A stretch of DNA of 36,698 nucleotides from Acidobacteriota bacterium (GTDB lineage Bacteria; Acidobacteriota; Terriglobia; Bryobacterales; Bryobacteraceae), in assembly GCA_016213775.1 (NCBI GenBank), contig JACQZR010000251.1, positions 1-36,698 of the forward strand, written 5' to 3'. Of this stretch, positions 7,215 through 15,267 are shown piece after piece. The position numbers and the translations under genes are program-made. The notes below the pieces were generated by a model. It saw nothing but the letters and a program-made list of their open reading frames with translations. It searched no databases and was not told the origin of the DNA. Position 1 is the first letter of the stretch, and each line of letters opens with the position of its first letter.

Positions 7215-9469
7215 GAACTACCATTCCTTGTAGGGCGGCCAATCCTGGCCGCGGCCCGGCTTTCCAGCCGGGCCTCCTATCACTGTTAATCACTGTTCAT
7301 CTGTGGCCATTAGGTCTTCTTGCCCAGTCAGTAACAGACTGTGAAGCCCACAAGCATCACGGACGCCTGGCCGAAACCCAGCGCTGCTATCAGCAATTAT
7401 CCAATTCAAGAGATCTGTTGCAGCGCGCTGAAGGCCTATGGGGTCTGGGCCTGACCCAGGACGCAAACAACGCCTTCCGCGCCGCCGCGGCCGCCAACCC
7501 CAAGTCCCCCGAGATCAAAATCCGCTGGGGCCGTTTCTTCCTCGAACGCTGGCAGAAAGAAGACGCCGCCGCCCTCTTTGAAGAAGCGATGGAGCTCAAG
7601 AAGGACCATCCGCAAGCGCTCCTGGGCATGGCCCTGCTGGCCAGCGAAGGCTTCGAAAAGAAGGCCACCGAATTCGCCCAAAAAGCCCTCGAAGGCGACC
7701 CGAAGCTTGTCGAAGCCCAAGCCCTGATGGCCCAACTCGCGGTCGAAGATGTCAACTTCGACAAGGCCCGCACAGAGGCCGAAAAAGCCCTCAAAATCTC
7801 CGCCGAATCGCTCGAAGCCATGGGCGTCATGGCGGCGCTCGATGTCCTGGCCGACAAGCCCAATTCGCCCTGGTTCGACAAGATCGCCCAGATTAATCCG
7901 GTCTACGCCGAAGGCTACGCCTACGTAGCCCACGTGCTCACCATCAATCGCCGCTACCTCGAAGCCATCGAGTTCTTCAAAAAGGCCATCGAGAAGAACC
8001 CGCGCTATTGGCCCGCGCATTCTGAAATCGGCATCAGCTACATGCGTCTAGCAAGGGAAAAAGAGGCGCGCCATCACCTGGAGTTGGCCTACAACAACAA
8101 CCACAAGGATCCGGAGACGGTGAACTCGCTCCGCCTCATGGACAGCTATGCCAACTTCGATAACTTCAAAACACCGCACGGCGAACTGCGCCTTCACAAG
8201 AAGGAATCGGCGCTGCTCAAGCTCTACTTCGAACAGGAGCTCGAACGCGCCATCACTACCTTCGAGAAGAAGTACAAGGTGAAGCTCAAGGAAGGCGTCC
8301 GCCTCGAAGTCTACCCCGACCATGAAGACTTCGCCGTGCGCACTATGGGCATGCCCGGCCTTGGCGCGCTCGGCGTCACCTTTGGCTACGTAGTCGCAAT
8401 GGACAGCCCGTCCGGACGCAAGCCCGGAACCTTCCACTGGGCCAGCACGCTGTGGCATGAATTGAGTCACGTATACGCGCTCTCGGCCACCAATCACCGC
8501 GTTCCGCGCTGGTTTACGGAAGGTCTTGCCGTGCATGAAGAGACCGCCGTTGCACCCGATTGGGGCGACCGCCTCGACCCGCACATGCTCATGGCGGTCA
8601 AGGACAAGAAGCTCCTTCCCGTGGCCCAGTTGGACCGCGGCTTTATCCGCCCGTCGTATCCGAATCAGGTCATCGTGTCCTACTTCCAGGGCGGACGCAT
8701 TTGCGACTACATCAATCAGAAGTGGGGCTGGCAGACGCTGCTCGACATGCTCCACTCGTTCGCCGATAACAGGACCACGCCCGAGGTGATCGAGAAGCAT
8801 CTCAAGCTCAAACCCGAGGAGTTCGACAAGGAGTTCCTCGCCTGGCTCGACAAGCAACTCGCGACCCCTCTGGCCAAATTCGAAGACTGGCAAAAGGCAC
8901 TGAAGCTTTTGAATAACGGCGCCCGCGAAGCCAAGGCCGACGACGCCCTCAACAAGAAGGTGATTGAGGACGGCCTCAAAATTCGCGACTGGTTCCCCGA
9001 ATACGTCGAGCCCGGCAACGTCTACGAGGTGGTGGCCGAAGCCTACCTCAAGATGGGTAACAAGAAGAGCGCCGCCGCGGAGCTCGAACGTTACGCTAAG
9101 GTCGGGGGCCGAAGCCCGGCTACGCTCAAGAAACTGGCCGACCTGCAGGCCGAACAAGGCCGCCCCAAGGACGCCATCGCCACTCTCGACAAGCTCAATT
9201 TTATTTACCCCGTCGCCGATCCGGACATGCATCGGAAAATGGGAGAGTTGTGTTTAACAACCAATCAACTCCCGATGGCGATCCGCGAGTTTCAGGCTGC
9301 TTTGGCCTCCAAGCCGCTCGACCCCGCATCGTCGTATTATCAATTGGCGCTGGCCTATATGAAGGCCAACCGCATTGCGGACGCCAAGGAACAGGTGATC
9401 AATGCGCTGGAAGCAGCGCCCGGCTTCAAGCCGGCCCAGAAGTTATTGCTCGAACTGAGTTCGAAATAG
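7211..9469 (+). CDS. TPR protein with gluzincin-type (HExxH) peptidase domain
   Basis: A 752-residue protein. TPR-like helices fill about residues 70-320 and again 590-752. Between them is H416-E417-L-S-H420, followed by E437 in RWFTEGLAVHEE, the arrangement of MA-clan zinc peptidases (Peptidase_MA-like). The start overlaps the upstream stop (ATGA). Residues 6-22 are translated from a REP-like hairpin at 7230-7274, and a hydrophobic signal-peptide-like core follows (LLSLLITVHLWPLGLLAQ). No ATG, GTG or TTG lies between the repeat and that core, so the repeat seems genuinely translated. It is followed after 18 bases by moxR. Confidence 0.85.
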   Translation: MRTTIPCRAANPGRGPAFQPGLLSLLITVHLWPLGLLAQSVTDCEAHKHHGRLAETQRCYQQLSNSRDLLQRAEGLWGLGLTQDANNAFRAAAAANPKSPEIKIRWGRFFLERWQKEDAAALFEEAMELKKDHPQALLGMALLASEGFEKKATEFAQKALEGDPKLVEAQALMAQLAVEDVNFDKARTEAEKALKISAESLEAMGVMAALDVLADKPNSPWFDKIAQINPVYAEGYAYVAHVLTINRRYLEAIEFFKKAIEKNPRYWPAHSEIGISYMRLAREKEARHHLELAYNNNHKDPETVNSLRLMDSYANFDNFKTPHGELRLHKKESALLKLYFEQELERAITTFEKKYKVKLKEGVRLEVYPDHEDFAVRTMGMPGLGALGVTFGYVVAMDSPSGRKPGTFHWASTLWHELSHVYALSATNHRVPRWFTEGLAVHEETAVAPDWGDRLDPHMLMAVKDKKLLPVAQLDRGFIRPSYPNQVIVSYFQGGRICDYINQKWGWQTLLDMLHSFADNRTTPEVIEKHLKLKPEEFDKEFLAWLDKQLATPLAKFEDWQKALKLLNNGAREAKADDALNKKVIEDGLKIRDWFPEYVEPGNVYEVVAEAYLKMGNKKSAAAELERYAKVGGRSPATLKKLADLQAEQGRPKDAIATLDKLNFIYPVADPDMHRKMGELCLTTNQLPMAIREFQAALASKPLDPASSYYQLALAYMKANRIADAKEQVINALEAAPGFKPAQKLLLELSSK
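7230..7274. repeat. REP-like element inside a coding N-terminus
   Basis: GTAG head at 7230. Stem 1 is GCGGCCA/TGGCCGC (7235-7241 with 7246-7252). Stem 2 is GGCCCGGCT/AGCCGGGCC (7253-7261 with 7266-7274). It lies wholly within the first codons of the TPR peptidase gene, in frame and without a stop. Confidence 0.8.
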
Positions 9470-9487
9470 GAAAGAAGAACGAATCGA

Positions 9488-10507
9488 ATGGCTGCCACTC
9501 TCAACATTGAAGCCGCTGAGTTGAAGAATCGCATCGGGCGATTCCAGCAGGCGTACTCGGAAATAGTCGGGCAGGTCCGGCGCGTCATCGTCGGTCAGGA
9601 AGAAGTACTCGACCAGGTCCTCATCGCCTTGTTTGTCGGCGGCAACTGCCTCATTACTGGTCTGCCGGGCACTGCCAAAACCTTGCTCGTGCGCACTCTT
9701 GCTAACACGCTTGGCCTCGATTTCAAGCGCATCCAATTTACTCCCGACCTGATGCCCAGCGACATGACGGGCACTGACATCATCGAAGAAGATCCTTCCA
9801 CCGGACGCCGCACCTGGACCTTTATCGCGGGCCCGATTTTCGCCAACGTGCTGCTGGCCGACGAGATCAACCGGACTCCTCCTAAGACGCAATCGGCGCT
9901 GCTCGAAGCCATGCAGGAGCACTCCTGCACCGTGCGCGGCAACCACTACAAGCTGCCCAGCCCGTTCTTCGTGCTCGCCACCCAGAACCCCATCGAACTG
10001 GAGGGCACCTACCCTCTGCCGGAAGCCCAGCTCGACCGCTTTCTCTTCAACGTTCTGCTTGACTACCTGCCGGCCGAGGACGAGTTGAAAGTCATCAACC
10101 TGACCACTGTCACCACCGTCGCCAAGGCCGATCCGGTGACCAACGCCGAAGAGATTCTTGGCTTCCAGGAACTGGTCCGCATGGTCCCGATCGGCGAATC
10201 GGTGGCACGCTACGCCATCGACATTGTGCGCGCCACGCGCAGTTCCGACCCCAACGCGCTCGACTTCATCAAGAAGTACGTCAACTACGGAGCGAGCGTC
10301 CGCGGCGCACAGTTCCTGGTACTCGCCGCCAAGGCGCGCGCCCTCATGAAGCAGCGCTATCACGTCTCCTATGAAGACATCACGGCGATGACGATACCGG
10401 TTCTGCGCCACCGCATCCTGATCAATTTCCAGGCCGAATCGGAACGCCTCAGTACTGACGATATCTTGAAGCGCCTTCTGGAAGCCCGCCCGGCCCCTCG
10501 GAGCTAG
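9488..10507 (+). CDS. MoxR-family AAA+ ATPase
   Basis: A 339-residue MoxR ATPase. Walker A is G58-LPGTAK-T65, Walker B is VLLADE with D125-E126, and the sensor segment is FVLATQNPIE. MoxR proteins act as chaperones that activate or assemble VWA-domain proteins, which fits the three VWA-type neighbours here. AGGAAAG stands just after the previous stop and upstream of ATG9488. A REP-like element separates it from the DUF58 gene, which is the usual partner of MoxR. Confidence 0.95.
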   Translation: MAATLNIEAAELKNRIGRFQQAYSEIVGQVRRVIVGQEEVLDQVLIALFVGGNCLITGLPGTAKTLLVRTLANTLGLDFKRIQFTPDLMPSDMTGTDIIEEDPSTGRRTWTFIAGPIFANVLLADEINRTPPKTQSALLEAMQEHSCTVRGNHYKLPSPFFVLATQNPIELEGTYPLPEAQLDRFLFNVLLDYLPAEDELKVINLTTVTTVAKADPVTNAEEILGFQELVRMVPIGESVARYAIDIVRATRSSDPNALDFIKKYVNYGASVRGAQFLVLAAKARALMKQRYHVSYEDITAMTIPVLRHRILINFQAESERLSTDDILKRLLEARPAPRS

Positions 10508-10522
10508 CATGACGCCGTTCAT

Positions 10523-10562
10523 GTGGGGCAAGCTTCAGCTTGCGGCGGACTTCAGTCCACCC
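10523..10562. repeat. REP-like element, GTGG head, rewritten stems
   Basis: GTGG head at 10523. Stem 1 is GCAAGCT-tc-AGCTTGC (10528-10543) and stem 2 is GGACT-tc-AGTCC (10547-10558). The head and the two-hairpin spacing match the other family members, but both stems have different sequences that remain fully paired. It fills the moxR-DUF58 gap and ends 11 bases before the DUF58 start. Confidence 0.7.
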
Positions 10563-10573
10563 GAGGAGTAACC

Positions 10574-11461
10574 ATGCGCTCCCGATTCCTAGAACCGAGC
10601 GTTCTGGCCGGCATCTCCGATCTGGAGCTGGTGGCCAAGACGGTGGTCGATGGCTTTATCTCCGGTCTGCACCGGTCGCCGGATTTCGGCTTCTCGCAGG
10701 AGTTCGCCGAATACCGTCCCTACACGCCTGGTGACGATCTGCGCTATGTCGATTGGAATGTGTTTGCCCGCACGGAGAAGGCTTTCCTCAAACGCTACCG
10801 CGGCGAGACGAACACGCGCGTGACGGTCCTGTTGGACGCCAGCGCATCGATGGGCTTTGCCTCCCATTCCGTTTCCAAGATCGACTACGCCCGCTACATG
10901 GCAGCCTCGATGTGCTACCTCGCCGTCCAGCAGCGCGACGCCTGCGGCATGATCGTCTTTGATGATGAGGTGCGCCAGTACGTGCCGCCCAAGAGCCGGC
11001 AGGGGCAGATGGCGCGTTTGCTTCACGCGGTGGAGAAGGCCGAGCCCGGCGCGCGCACTGACTTCGGCAAGCCCTTCCATCATTTCCAGCAGTATCAGTT
11101 CCGGCGCGGCATCGCGATGGTGATCTCGGACTTCTACGCGCCGCCCGATGAAGTAGTGAAGGCGATCGAACCGCTGCGCTTCCGCGGCACCGAAGTCGTC
11201 CTGTTCCATGTACTCGATCCGGAAGAGCTCGCCCCGAAGTTCCGCGAGCCTGTCGTGTTGATCGACATGGAAACCAAGGAGTCGATGGAAGTGTCGCCGG
11301 ACTACGCCAACACGGAGTACAAGGCGAAGATCAACGCGCACATTGAAGCACTGGGAAGCAAGGCGCGCGGCGCCGGACTGGACTACCACATCGTGAACAC
11401 CTCGCAGCCGCTCGATGAATCATTGCGGCAGTACTTCATCATCCGGGAGGGCCGGTTCTAA
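10574..11461 (+). CDS. DUF58 protein (VWA-like)
   Basis: A 295-residue DUF58 protein. The signature EFAEYRPYTPGDDLRYVDW is at residues 43-61, with a VWA-type MIDAS D88-A-S90-A-S92 next. DUF58 proteins are standard partners of MoxR ATPases. Their molecular role is poorly defined but linked to cell-envelope functions. ATG10574 is chosen because GAGGAG (10563-10568) lies at proper distance. The longer open frame starting at 10523 would be repeat-derived. Its stop overlaps the next start (TAATG). Confidence 0.92.
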   Translation: MRSRFLEPSVLAGISDLELVAKTVVDGFISGLHRSPDFGFSQEFAEYRPYTPGDDLRYVDWNVFARTEKAFLKRYRGETNTRVTVLLDASASMGFASHSVSKIDYARYMAASMCYLAVQQRDACGMIVFDDEVRQYVPPKSRQGQMARLLHAVEKAEPGARTDFGKPFHHFQQYQFRRGIAMVISDFYAPPDEVVKAIEPLRFRGTEVVLFHVLDPEELAPKFREPVVLIDMETKESMEVSPDYANTEYKAKINAHIEALGSKARGAGLDYHIVNTSQPLDESLRQYFIIREGRF

Positions 11462-13467
11462 TGGGCTTCCTCTCCCCCTGGTTCCTCGCGGGATTGACCG
11501 CGCTCGGGTTGCCGGTCTACCTGCATCTTCTGCGGCAGCACAAAACCACTCCAAAACAATTCGCCTCGCTCATGTTCTTTGAGCGGCGGACGCAGAGCTC
11601 CATCAAGCACCGCCGGTTAAAGTACATCCTGCTGATGATCCTCCGGCTGCTGCTGCTCTTTTTCGTAGTGATGGCCTTCGCCGCGCCGTTTGTGCGGAAC
11701 ATGGGGCCGATTGGCGCGGCCGGCAACCGGCTGCTGATCGTGGCCATCGACAACTCGTACAGCATGCGTATCGGAGACCGCTTCACGCGGGCCAAGCGCG
11801 AGGCCGCGCAGGTGCTCGCCGGCAAGGGCGGGCGCGAACAGGCGCAGGTGCTCGCCATCGGGGCCACAGTGCATGCGATGACGCAACCGGTCACTGATCC
11901 GGGCGAACTACGCGCCGCGGTGGAAGCGATCCAGCAGTCCGATTCGCGCAGTTCCTACGGCGAGATGGCGCGGGCACTGCGTTCCATTGAGCAGTCCGCC
12001 AGGATGCCGCTCGAAGTGCATCTGTTCAGTGACATGCAGAAGAGCGCCCTGCCCCCGGCCTTCACGGATCTGCGCCTGGGCGATTCCACCAAACTCGTGG
12101 TTCATGCGATGGCGGACAGGATGCTGCCCAACTATGCGGTGGAATCGGTCAGTGCACCGCGCAGTTTGTTTGATCCGAAAAAGGCCCGCATACAAGTGAC
12201 GGTGGCGTCGTACCACGCGCCGGCAGCCAAGCGGAATGTGACGCTCGCGGTGAACGGCAAGTCGGTCGGAACGAAACCGTTGGACGTCCCGGAGAACGGC
12301 CGCGCCACAGTCGAGTTCATTGGCTTGGACGCCAACTACGGCTTCAACAAAGCGGAAGCTCGCATCGATGCTTCCGATGAAATGAAGGGCGATGATACTC
12401 TCTTTTTCTCGGTGGAGCGGTCCGACCCGCGCTCTGTACTCTTCTTGCACGAAGGCCGCCAGACCAAGGGGCTCCTCTACTACAAGGCGGCGCTGGAGTC
12501 GGCCACCGAAGGTGCATTCGTCGTGGAGAACCTGCCCGCGGAACAGGGTGGCAACATCGCACTGGCCAAGTACGGTTTCGCAGTGTTGAGCGATGTAGGC
12601 CCGACGCTTCCTGCCTCGTTGGAACAGACCCTCAAGACCTGGGTGCAAGGCGGCGGGTCGCTGCTGGTGGCTGCCGGTCCGGCTTCAGCCGGCCGCACGC
12701 GCGTTCCGGTGTTCGATGAGGCCATACGTGAATCCCGCTATGCTTCGCGTGCCGGCGAACGCTTCCTCGTTGCCGGCGCGATGGACCCGACACACCCCGT
12801 GATGAAGGCCACGGGACGCTGGGAAAACGTGAAGTTCTATCAGGCTGTGCGGGTGGATCAGGGCTCATCGCGCGTGGTCGCCCGGCTGGCCGATGAGACC
12901 CCGCTGCTGCTCGAAAAGCGCGTGGGCGAAGGCCGCGTGCTGGTCTTCACGTCCACCTTCGACAACATCTCCAACGACTTTCCGCTGCATCCTTCGTTCG
13001 TGCCGTTCATCGAACAGAGCGCCCGCTACCTGGTGGGCACCGAGGTCCGGCCATCGAGCTACAACGTCGATTCCTATGTGGAACTGCGCGCCGAGAAAGG
13101 CGCGGGGACCGTCGAGGTGCTTGATCCGAAGGGCAAGCGCGCGCTCGATCTGAAACAGTCCACCACCGCGCGCAGCTTCCTGTTGCAGGAGACCGGCTTC
13201 TACGACATCGGCCGCGCCAACGGCCGTCACGAACTGGTTGCCGTGAACGCCGACCGCAAAGAGTCCGATCTGGAACTAGCCCCGCAGGACACAGTCACCA
13301 TGTGGCAGGGCACCGGCAAAGCCACGCCCACGGCCGGATCAACCGAGGAGCGCGATCAGCAGACCGCGAATCTGTGGTGGTACGCGATGCTCGGCGCAAC
13401 GTTGGCGGCGCTAGCGGAGAGCTGGCTCGCCAACCGTTATCTCGACGCCGTCCCAACGGACGCATAG
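11461..13467 (+). CDS. BatA-like protein with N-terminal membrane domain and VWA domain
   Basis: A 668-residue protein. The first ~80 residues are the BatA/aerotolerance N-terminal domain with two membrane helices (about 1-24 and 54-75). A VWA domain starts at D97-x-S99-x-S101 (IDNSYSM). An amidotransferase-like region lies near 330-520, and a C-terminal membrane helix (WWYAMLGATLAALAE) ends the protein. The layout parallels the 4039-6297 gene, so the operon carries two membrane VWA proteins plus one soluble DUF58 protein. It is the last gene of the run. Confidence 0.9.
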   Translation: MGFLSPWFLAGLTALGLPVYLHLLRQHKTTPKQFASLMFFERRTQSSIKHRRLKYILLMILRLLLLFFVVMAFAAPFVRNMGPIGAAGNRLLIVAIDNSYSMRIGDRFTRAKREAAQVLAGKGGREQAQVLAIGATVHAMTQPVTDPGELRAAVEAIQQSDSRSSYGEMARALRSIEQSARMPLEVHLFSDMQKSALPPAFTDLRLGDSTKLVVHAMADRMLPNYAVESVSAPRSLFDPKKARIQVTVASYHAPAAKRNVTLAVNGKSVGTKPLDVPENGRATVEFIGLDANYGFNKAEARIDASDEMKGDDTLFFSVERSDPRSVLFLHEGRQTKGLLYYKAALESATEGAFVVENLPAEQGGNIALAKYGFAVLSDVGPTLPASLEQTLKTWVQGGGSLLVAAGPASAGRTRVPVFDEAIRESRYASRAGERFLVAGAMDPTHPVMKATGRWENVKFYQAVRVDQGSSRVVARLADETPLLLEKRVGEGRVLVFTSTFDNISNDFPLHPSFVPFIEQSARYLVGTEVRPSSYNVDSYVELRAEKGAGTVEVLDPKGKRALDLKQSTTARSFLLQETGFYDIGRANGRHELVAVNADRKESDLELAPQDTVTMWQGTGKATPTAGSTEERDQQTANLWWYAMLGATLAALAESWLANRYLDAVPTDA

Positions 13468-13629
13468 TTCAAACAATGAGTGAGAGGAATTCCGGCTGGC
13501 GGGCACTATTGAAGTGAGGGATGGCGCGATGCCGGACCCGCAAAAGGAACGCTCCTTCGACTGAGGCCGGGGGGCCTATGCCGCTGTTAGCGCAGCGACA
13601 CAGGGCAACCCCGGAGAAGGAGGTTCCCT

Positions 13630-13701
13630 ATGCGAATCCGCATCAGCGTTACCATTAACCTAACGCTAAGACGGGTCGTTATTACGATCCGATTTGGCTA
13701 A
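13630..13701 (+). CDS. Small ORF, 23 residues, left copy
   Basis: ATG13630 follows an ideal Shine-Dalgarno AAGGAGGT (13617-13624) with a 5-base gap. The 23-residue product begins MRIRISV and ends VITIRFG. Hydrophobic and polar residues alternate, as in an amphipathic beta strand, with four Arg. The paralogue at 15117 differs by 10 of 72 bases and five residues, all conservative (T/S, I/F, R/K, V/I, F/I). That suggests translation, although the same bases form inverted repeats such as ATGCG-aatc-CGCAT. No family is recognised. It could be a leader peptide or small toxin, or the pattern could come from RNA structure alone. Confidence 0.55.
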   Translation: MRIRISVTINLTLRRVVITIRFG

Positions 13702-13713
13702 ACGGCCAAGGTA

Positions 13714-13735
13714 CCCGGCCCTCTCGGGGGCCGGG
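13714..13735. terminator. GC hairpin after small ORF (left copy)
   Basis: CCCGG(CCC)...(GGG)CCGGG hairpin 12 bases after the small-ORF stop. The right copy pairs CCCAG with CTGGG, a compensatory change. No long T run follows on the plus strand, so it may be a terminator or part of a structured RNA. Confidence 0.5.
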
Positions 13736-13747
13736 CTCCCTCCTCTT

Positions 13748-13775
13748 AGAGTATCAGCAGGCGGAAGGTTGTCAA
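13748..13775 (-). promoter_or_regulatory. Antisense promoter (left copy)
   Basis: On the minus strand TTGACA (13775-13770), a 16-base spacer and TACTCT (13753-13748). Both boxes are identical in the right copy while the spacer has diverged, as expected for a used sigma70-type promoter. Transcription would run back across the small ORF and its leader. Confidence 0.6.
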
Positions 13776-13830
13776 TAGCCCGTTTACGGGGCGAGGAGTA
13801 GCGGCAGGATCTCGCTGGCGTTGCAGCCCT

Positions 13831-14727
13831 TCAACGGAATCGTCTTACAGTTACCAGTGTTCTTAACCGGTCGATTTCGGATTCAGAGAAGGGATGATCG
13901 AGTTTCCCCTCGGCTTCCAGCTTCTTGTGCCAAGCCATGCACGTGGAGCTGCTGTTGATTCGCATCAATTCAAGCTTTGAGTTGAACGTGTAGATCAGAA
14001 ATGGCGGGCTACCACCTTCAGTATAACTTTCAATGACGTTGACATCGATCCCGGTCGGAAGGACTTTAACCTGGAAAGCGCGATTGGATGGAAACATCTT
14101 CATAGTGATGCAGGAGTGGGGGAATAGGATAACTATCTTCTCTTTCCCGGCACCCATCGCCGGGATTTCGAAGGGATTGAACGTCAGCGGAATCTGGGCT
14201 GGAAGCTCGTCCAGTGGCAGCGCCACCAGAGTTGCACGTTTGAAGTTGTTGTTAACACCGGCCAGCAGCAGGGTTTGTCTACCGTCCTTGTTCAGGTCGG
14301 CCACGGCCAAGTCACGGATGTGGCCCGGGTGCCAGTATTCCCCGATCACTTGGCCGTGTCCGTCCAGGAGGGCGATCTGGTGTGGGTGCCAGAGGGAGTG
14401 GTTGCTACTAACGATGATCTGTTTTCGCGCAGGCAGCGCCCAAATACTGGAAAAGTAGATCCCAGAAAAGGCCTGGCTATCGTCCCGGACCAGCCTGCTC
14501 GTCATAAACTGCCACTTGATGCTGCCATCGGCCGAAAAACAATAAAGCGGTGTACCAGCTTCGACGACATTGATGGGTCTGTAGACGAAAAGCACCTCGG
14601 TCGACCCATCGCCGTCAATGTCACCGATCCAAACGGATTTCTGCCGGGCATTGGGCAAATAAGTCTCCGGATGAACCGGCTGGGGGAAAGTATGGCTCCA
14701 TAGCTCGTCGCCTCTGGCATTTCGCAC
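13831..14727 (-). CDS. FG-GAP/VCBS-repeat protein, probably 5'-truncated
   Basis: A 298-residue frame with two FG-GAP calcium-binding loops, DIDGDGSTE near residue 38 and DLNKDGRQ near 146, typical of beta-propeller repeats in extracellular or membrane-bound proteins. The given start is a GTG with no Shine-Dalgarno. Homology-like sequence (NLWFQNKTLSV) continues upstream in the same frame without a start, so the gene looks decapitated. Its base composition looks less GC-biased than its neighbours. It lies exactly between the two module copies, and its stop touches the sirtuin fragment of the left copy. Confidence 0.6.
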   Translation of the reverse strand: MRNARGDELWSHTFPQPVHPETYLPNARQKSVWIGDIDGDGSTEVLFVYRPINVVEAGTPLYCFSADGSIKWQFMTSRLVRDDSQAFSGIYFSSIWALPARKQIIVSSNHSLWHPHQIALLDGHGQVIGEYWHPGHIRDLAVADLNKDGRQTLLLAGVNNNFKRATLVALPLDELPAQIPLTFNPFEIPAMGAGKEKIVILFPHSCITMKMFPSNRAFQVKVLPTGIDVNVIESYTEGGSPPFLIYTFNSKLELMRINSSSTCMAWHKKLEAEGKLDHPFSESEIDRLRTLVTVRRFR

Positions 14728-14729
14728 GC

Positions 14730-14966
14730 TCAGCGTTTTGTTCTGAAACCAAAGATTGGCGGGAACGCCTTCGGGGCGTCCGCGTCTGGCAACCTGACTG
14801 GGACACTGCGGACCAGGCGGCGTGCCCGTTGACGAGAAGGCGGCGGGGCGAACCCCAAAGCCTCACCGATCTCGATTGGGGCAAGGGCATCCGCACGCTC
14901 ATGATGGAGGAGAGCAATGTCAGACCCTCCAACCGCGTTGGAGACGAGCATGGGGATAGCCAAATC
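14730..14966 (-). pseudogene. Upstream remnant in another frame of the FG-GAP gene
   Basis: One minus-strand frame (LDLAIPMLVSNAVGG to PPSRQRARRLVRSVP) stays open from the edge of the right module copy to a TGA just upstream of the FG-GAP frame, and it reads like protein. A shift of one base near 14755 would join it to the FG-GAP frame. I take it as the interrupted N-terminal part of that gene. The domain is not recognised. Confidence 0.35.
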
Positions 14967-15116
14967 GAGTGAGAGGAATTCGGTCTGGCCCGCACTATAA
15001 AGGTGAGGGATGGCGCGATGCCGGACCCGCAAAAGGAACCCTCCTTCGACCAGGCCGGGGGGCCTATGCCGCTGTTTGCGCAGCGACACAAGGCCACCCC
15101 GGAGAAGGAGGTTCCT

Positions 15117-15188
15117 ATGCGAATCCGCATTAGCGTTAGCTTCAACCTAACGCTGAAACGAATCGTTATTACGATCCGAATCGGCTAA
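15117..15188 (+). CDS. Small ORF, 23 residues, right copy
   Basis: ATG15117 follows AAGGAGGT (15105-15112) with a 4-base gap. The 23-residue product begins MRIRISVSF and ends VITIRIG, with the alternating hydrophobic/polar pattern seen in the left copy. The dyad AGCGTTAG/CTAACGCT lies inside the ORF and the dyad TCGGC/GCCGA spans its stop codon. No known family is recognised. It is arranged opposite a conserved minus-strand promoter, which recalls type I toxin-antitoxin pairs, but the peptide is amphipathic rather than a hydrophobic helix. Confidence 0.55.
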   Translation: MRIRISVSFNLTLKRIVITIRIG

Positions 15189-15199
15189 TGGCCGAGGCA

Positions 15200-15221
15200 C
15201 CCAGACCCTTCGGGGGCTGGG
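15200..15221. terminator. GC hairpin after small ORF (right copy)
   Basis: CCCAG (15200-15204) pairs with CTGGG (15217-15221) around a CCC-TTCG-GGG core with a TTCG tetraloop. It is at the same place as the left-copy hairpin, with a compensated base pair. No strong T run follows. Confidence 0.5.
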
Positions 15222-15232
15222 TTCCCTCTCCT

Positions 15233-15260
15233 AGAGTATCAATACGGCGAAAGTTGTCAA
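15233..15260 (-). promoter_or_regulatory. Antisense promoter (right copy)
   Basis: Minus-strand TTGACA (15260-15255), a 16-base spacer and TACTCT (15238-15233). It begins just past the sirtuin stop. The RNA would read through the hairpin, small ORF, SD and leader. A weak AAGGA/TCCTT hairpin followed by T residues near 15030 could end it at about 200 nt. Confidence 0.6.
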
Positions 15261-15267
15261 TAGCCCG

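Larger units (their letters stand above)
13478..13834. repeat. Duplicated module, left copy (structured leader, small ORF, antisense promoter, sirtuin 3' fragment)
   Basis: Alignable from the motif GAGTGAGAGGAATT with 14967-15312, with scattered substitutions and few indels. Hairpins in order: AAGGA/TCCTT (13544-13557), AGGCC/GGCCT (13564-13577), CGCTG/CAGCG (13582-13597), then SD AAGGAGGT, the small ORF with internal dyads, and a GC hairpin at 13714-13735. The right end, read on the minus strand, encodes NASEILPLLLAP and a stop, the same C-terminus as the sirtuin gene at 15268, so the copy carries a fragment of that gene. Confidence 0.9.

Noticed and set aside
8048-9232. Long minus-strand open frame of 394 codons
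   Set aside because: It lies opposite the TPR peptidase, has no Shine-Dalgarno or domain, and the plus strand carries a clear HExxH protein.
13611-13701. c-di-GMP (GEMM) riboswitch
   Set aside because: A CACAGGGCAA word resembles the GEMM core, but it is changed in the right copy (CACAAGGCCA) and the second conserved stem is missing.
15003-15188. 61-residue ORF in the right module copy
   Set aside because: The left copy breaks this longer frame with a stop and a one-base shift, so only the last 23 codons after the Shine-Dalgarno are conserved.
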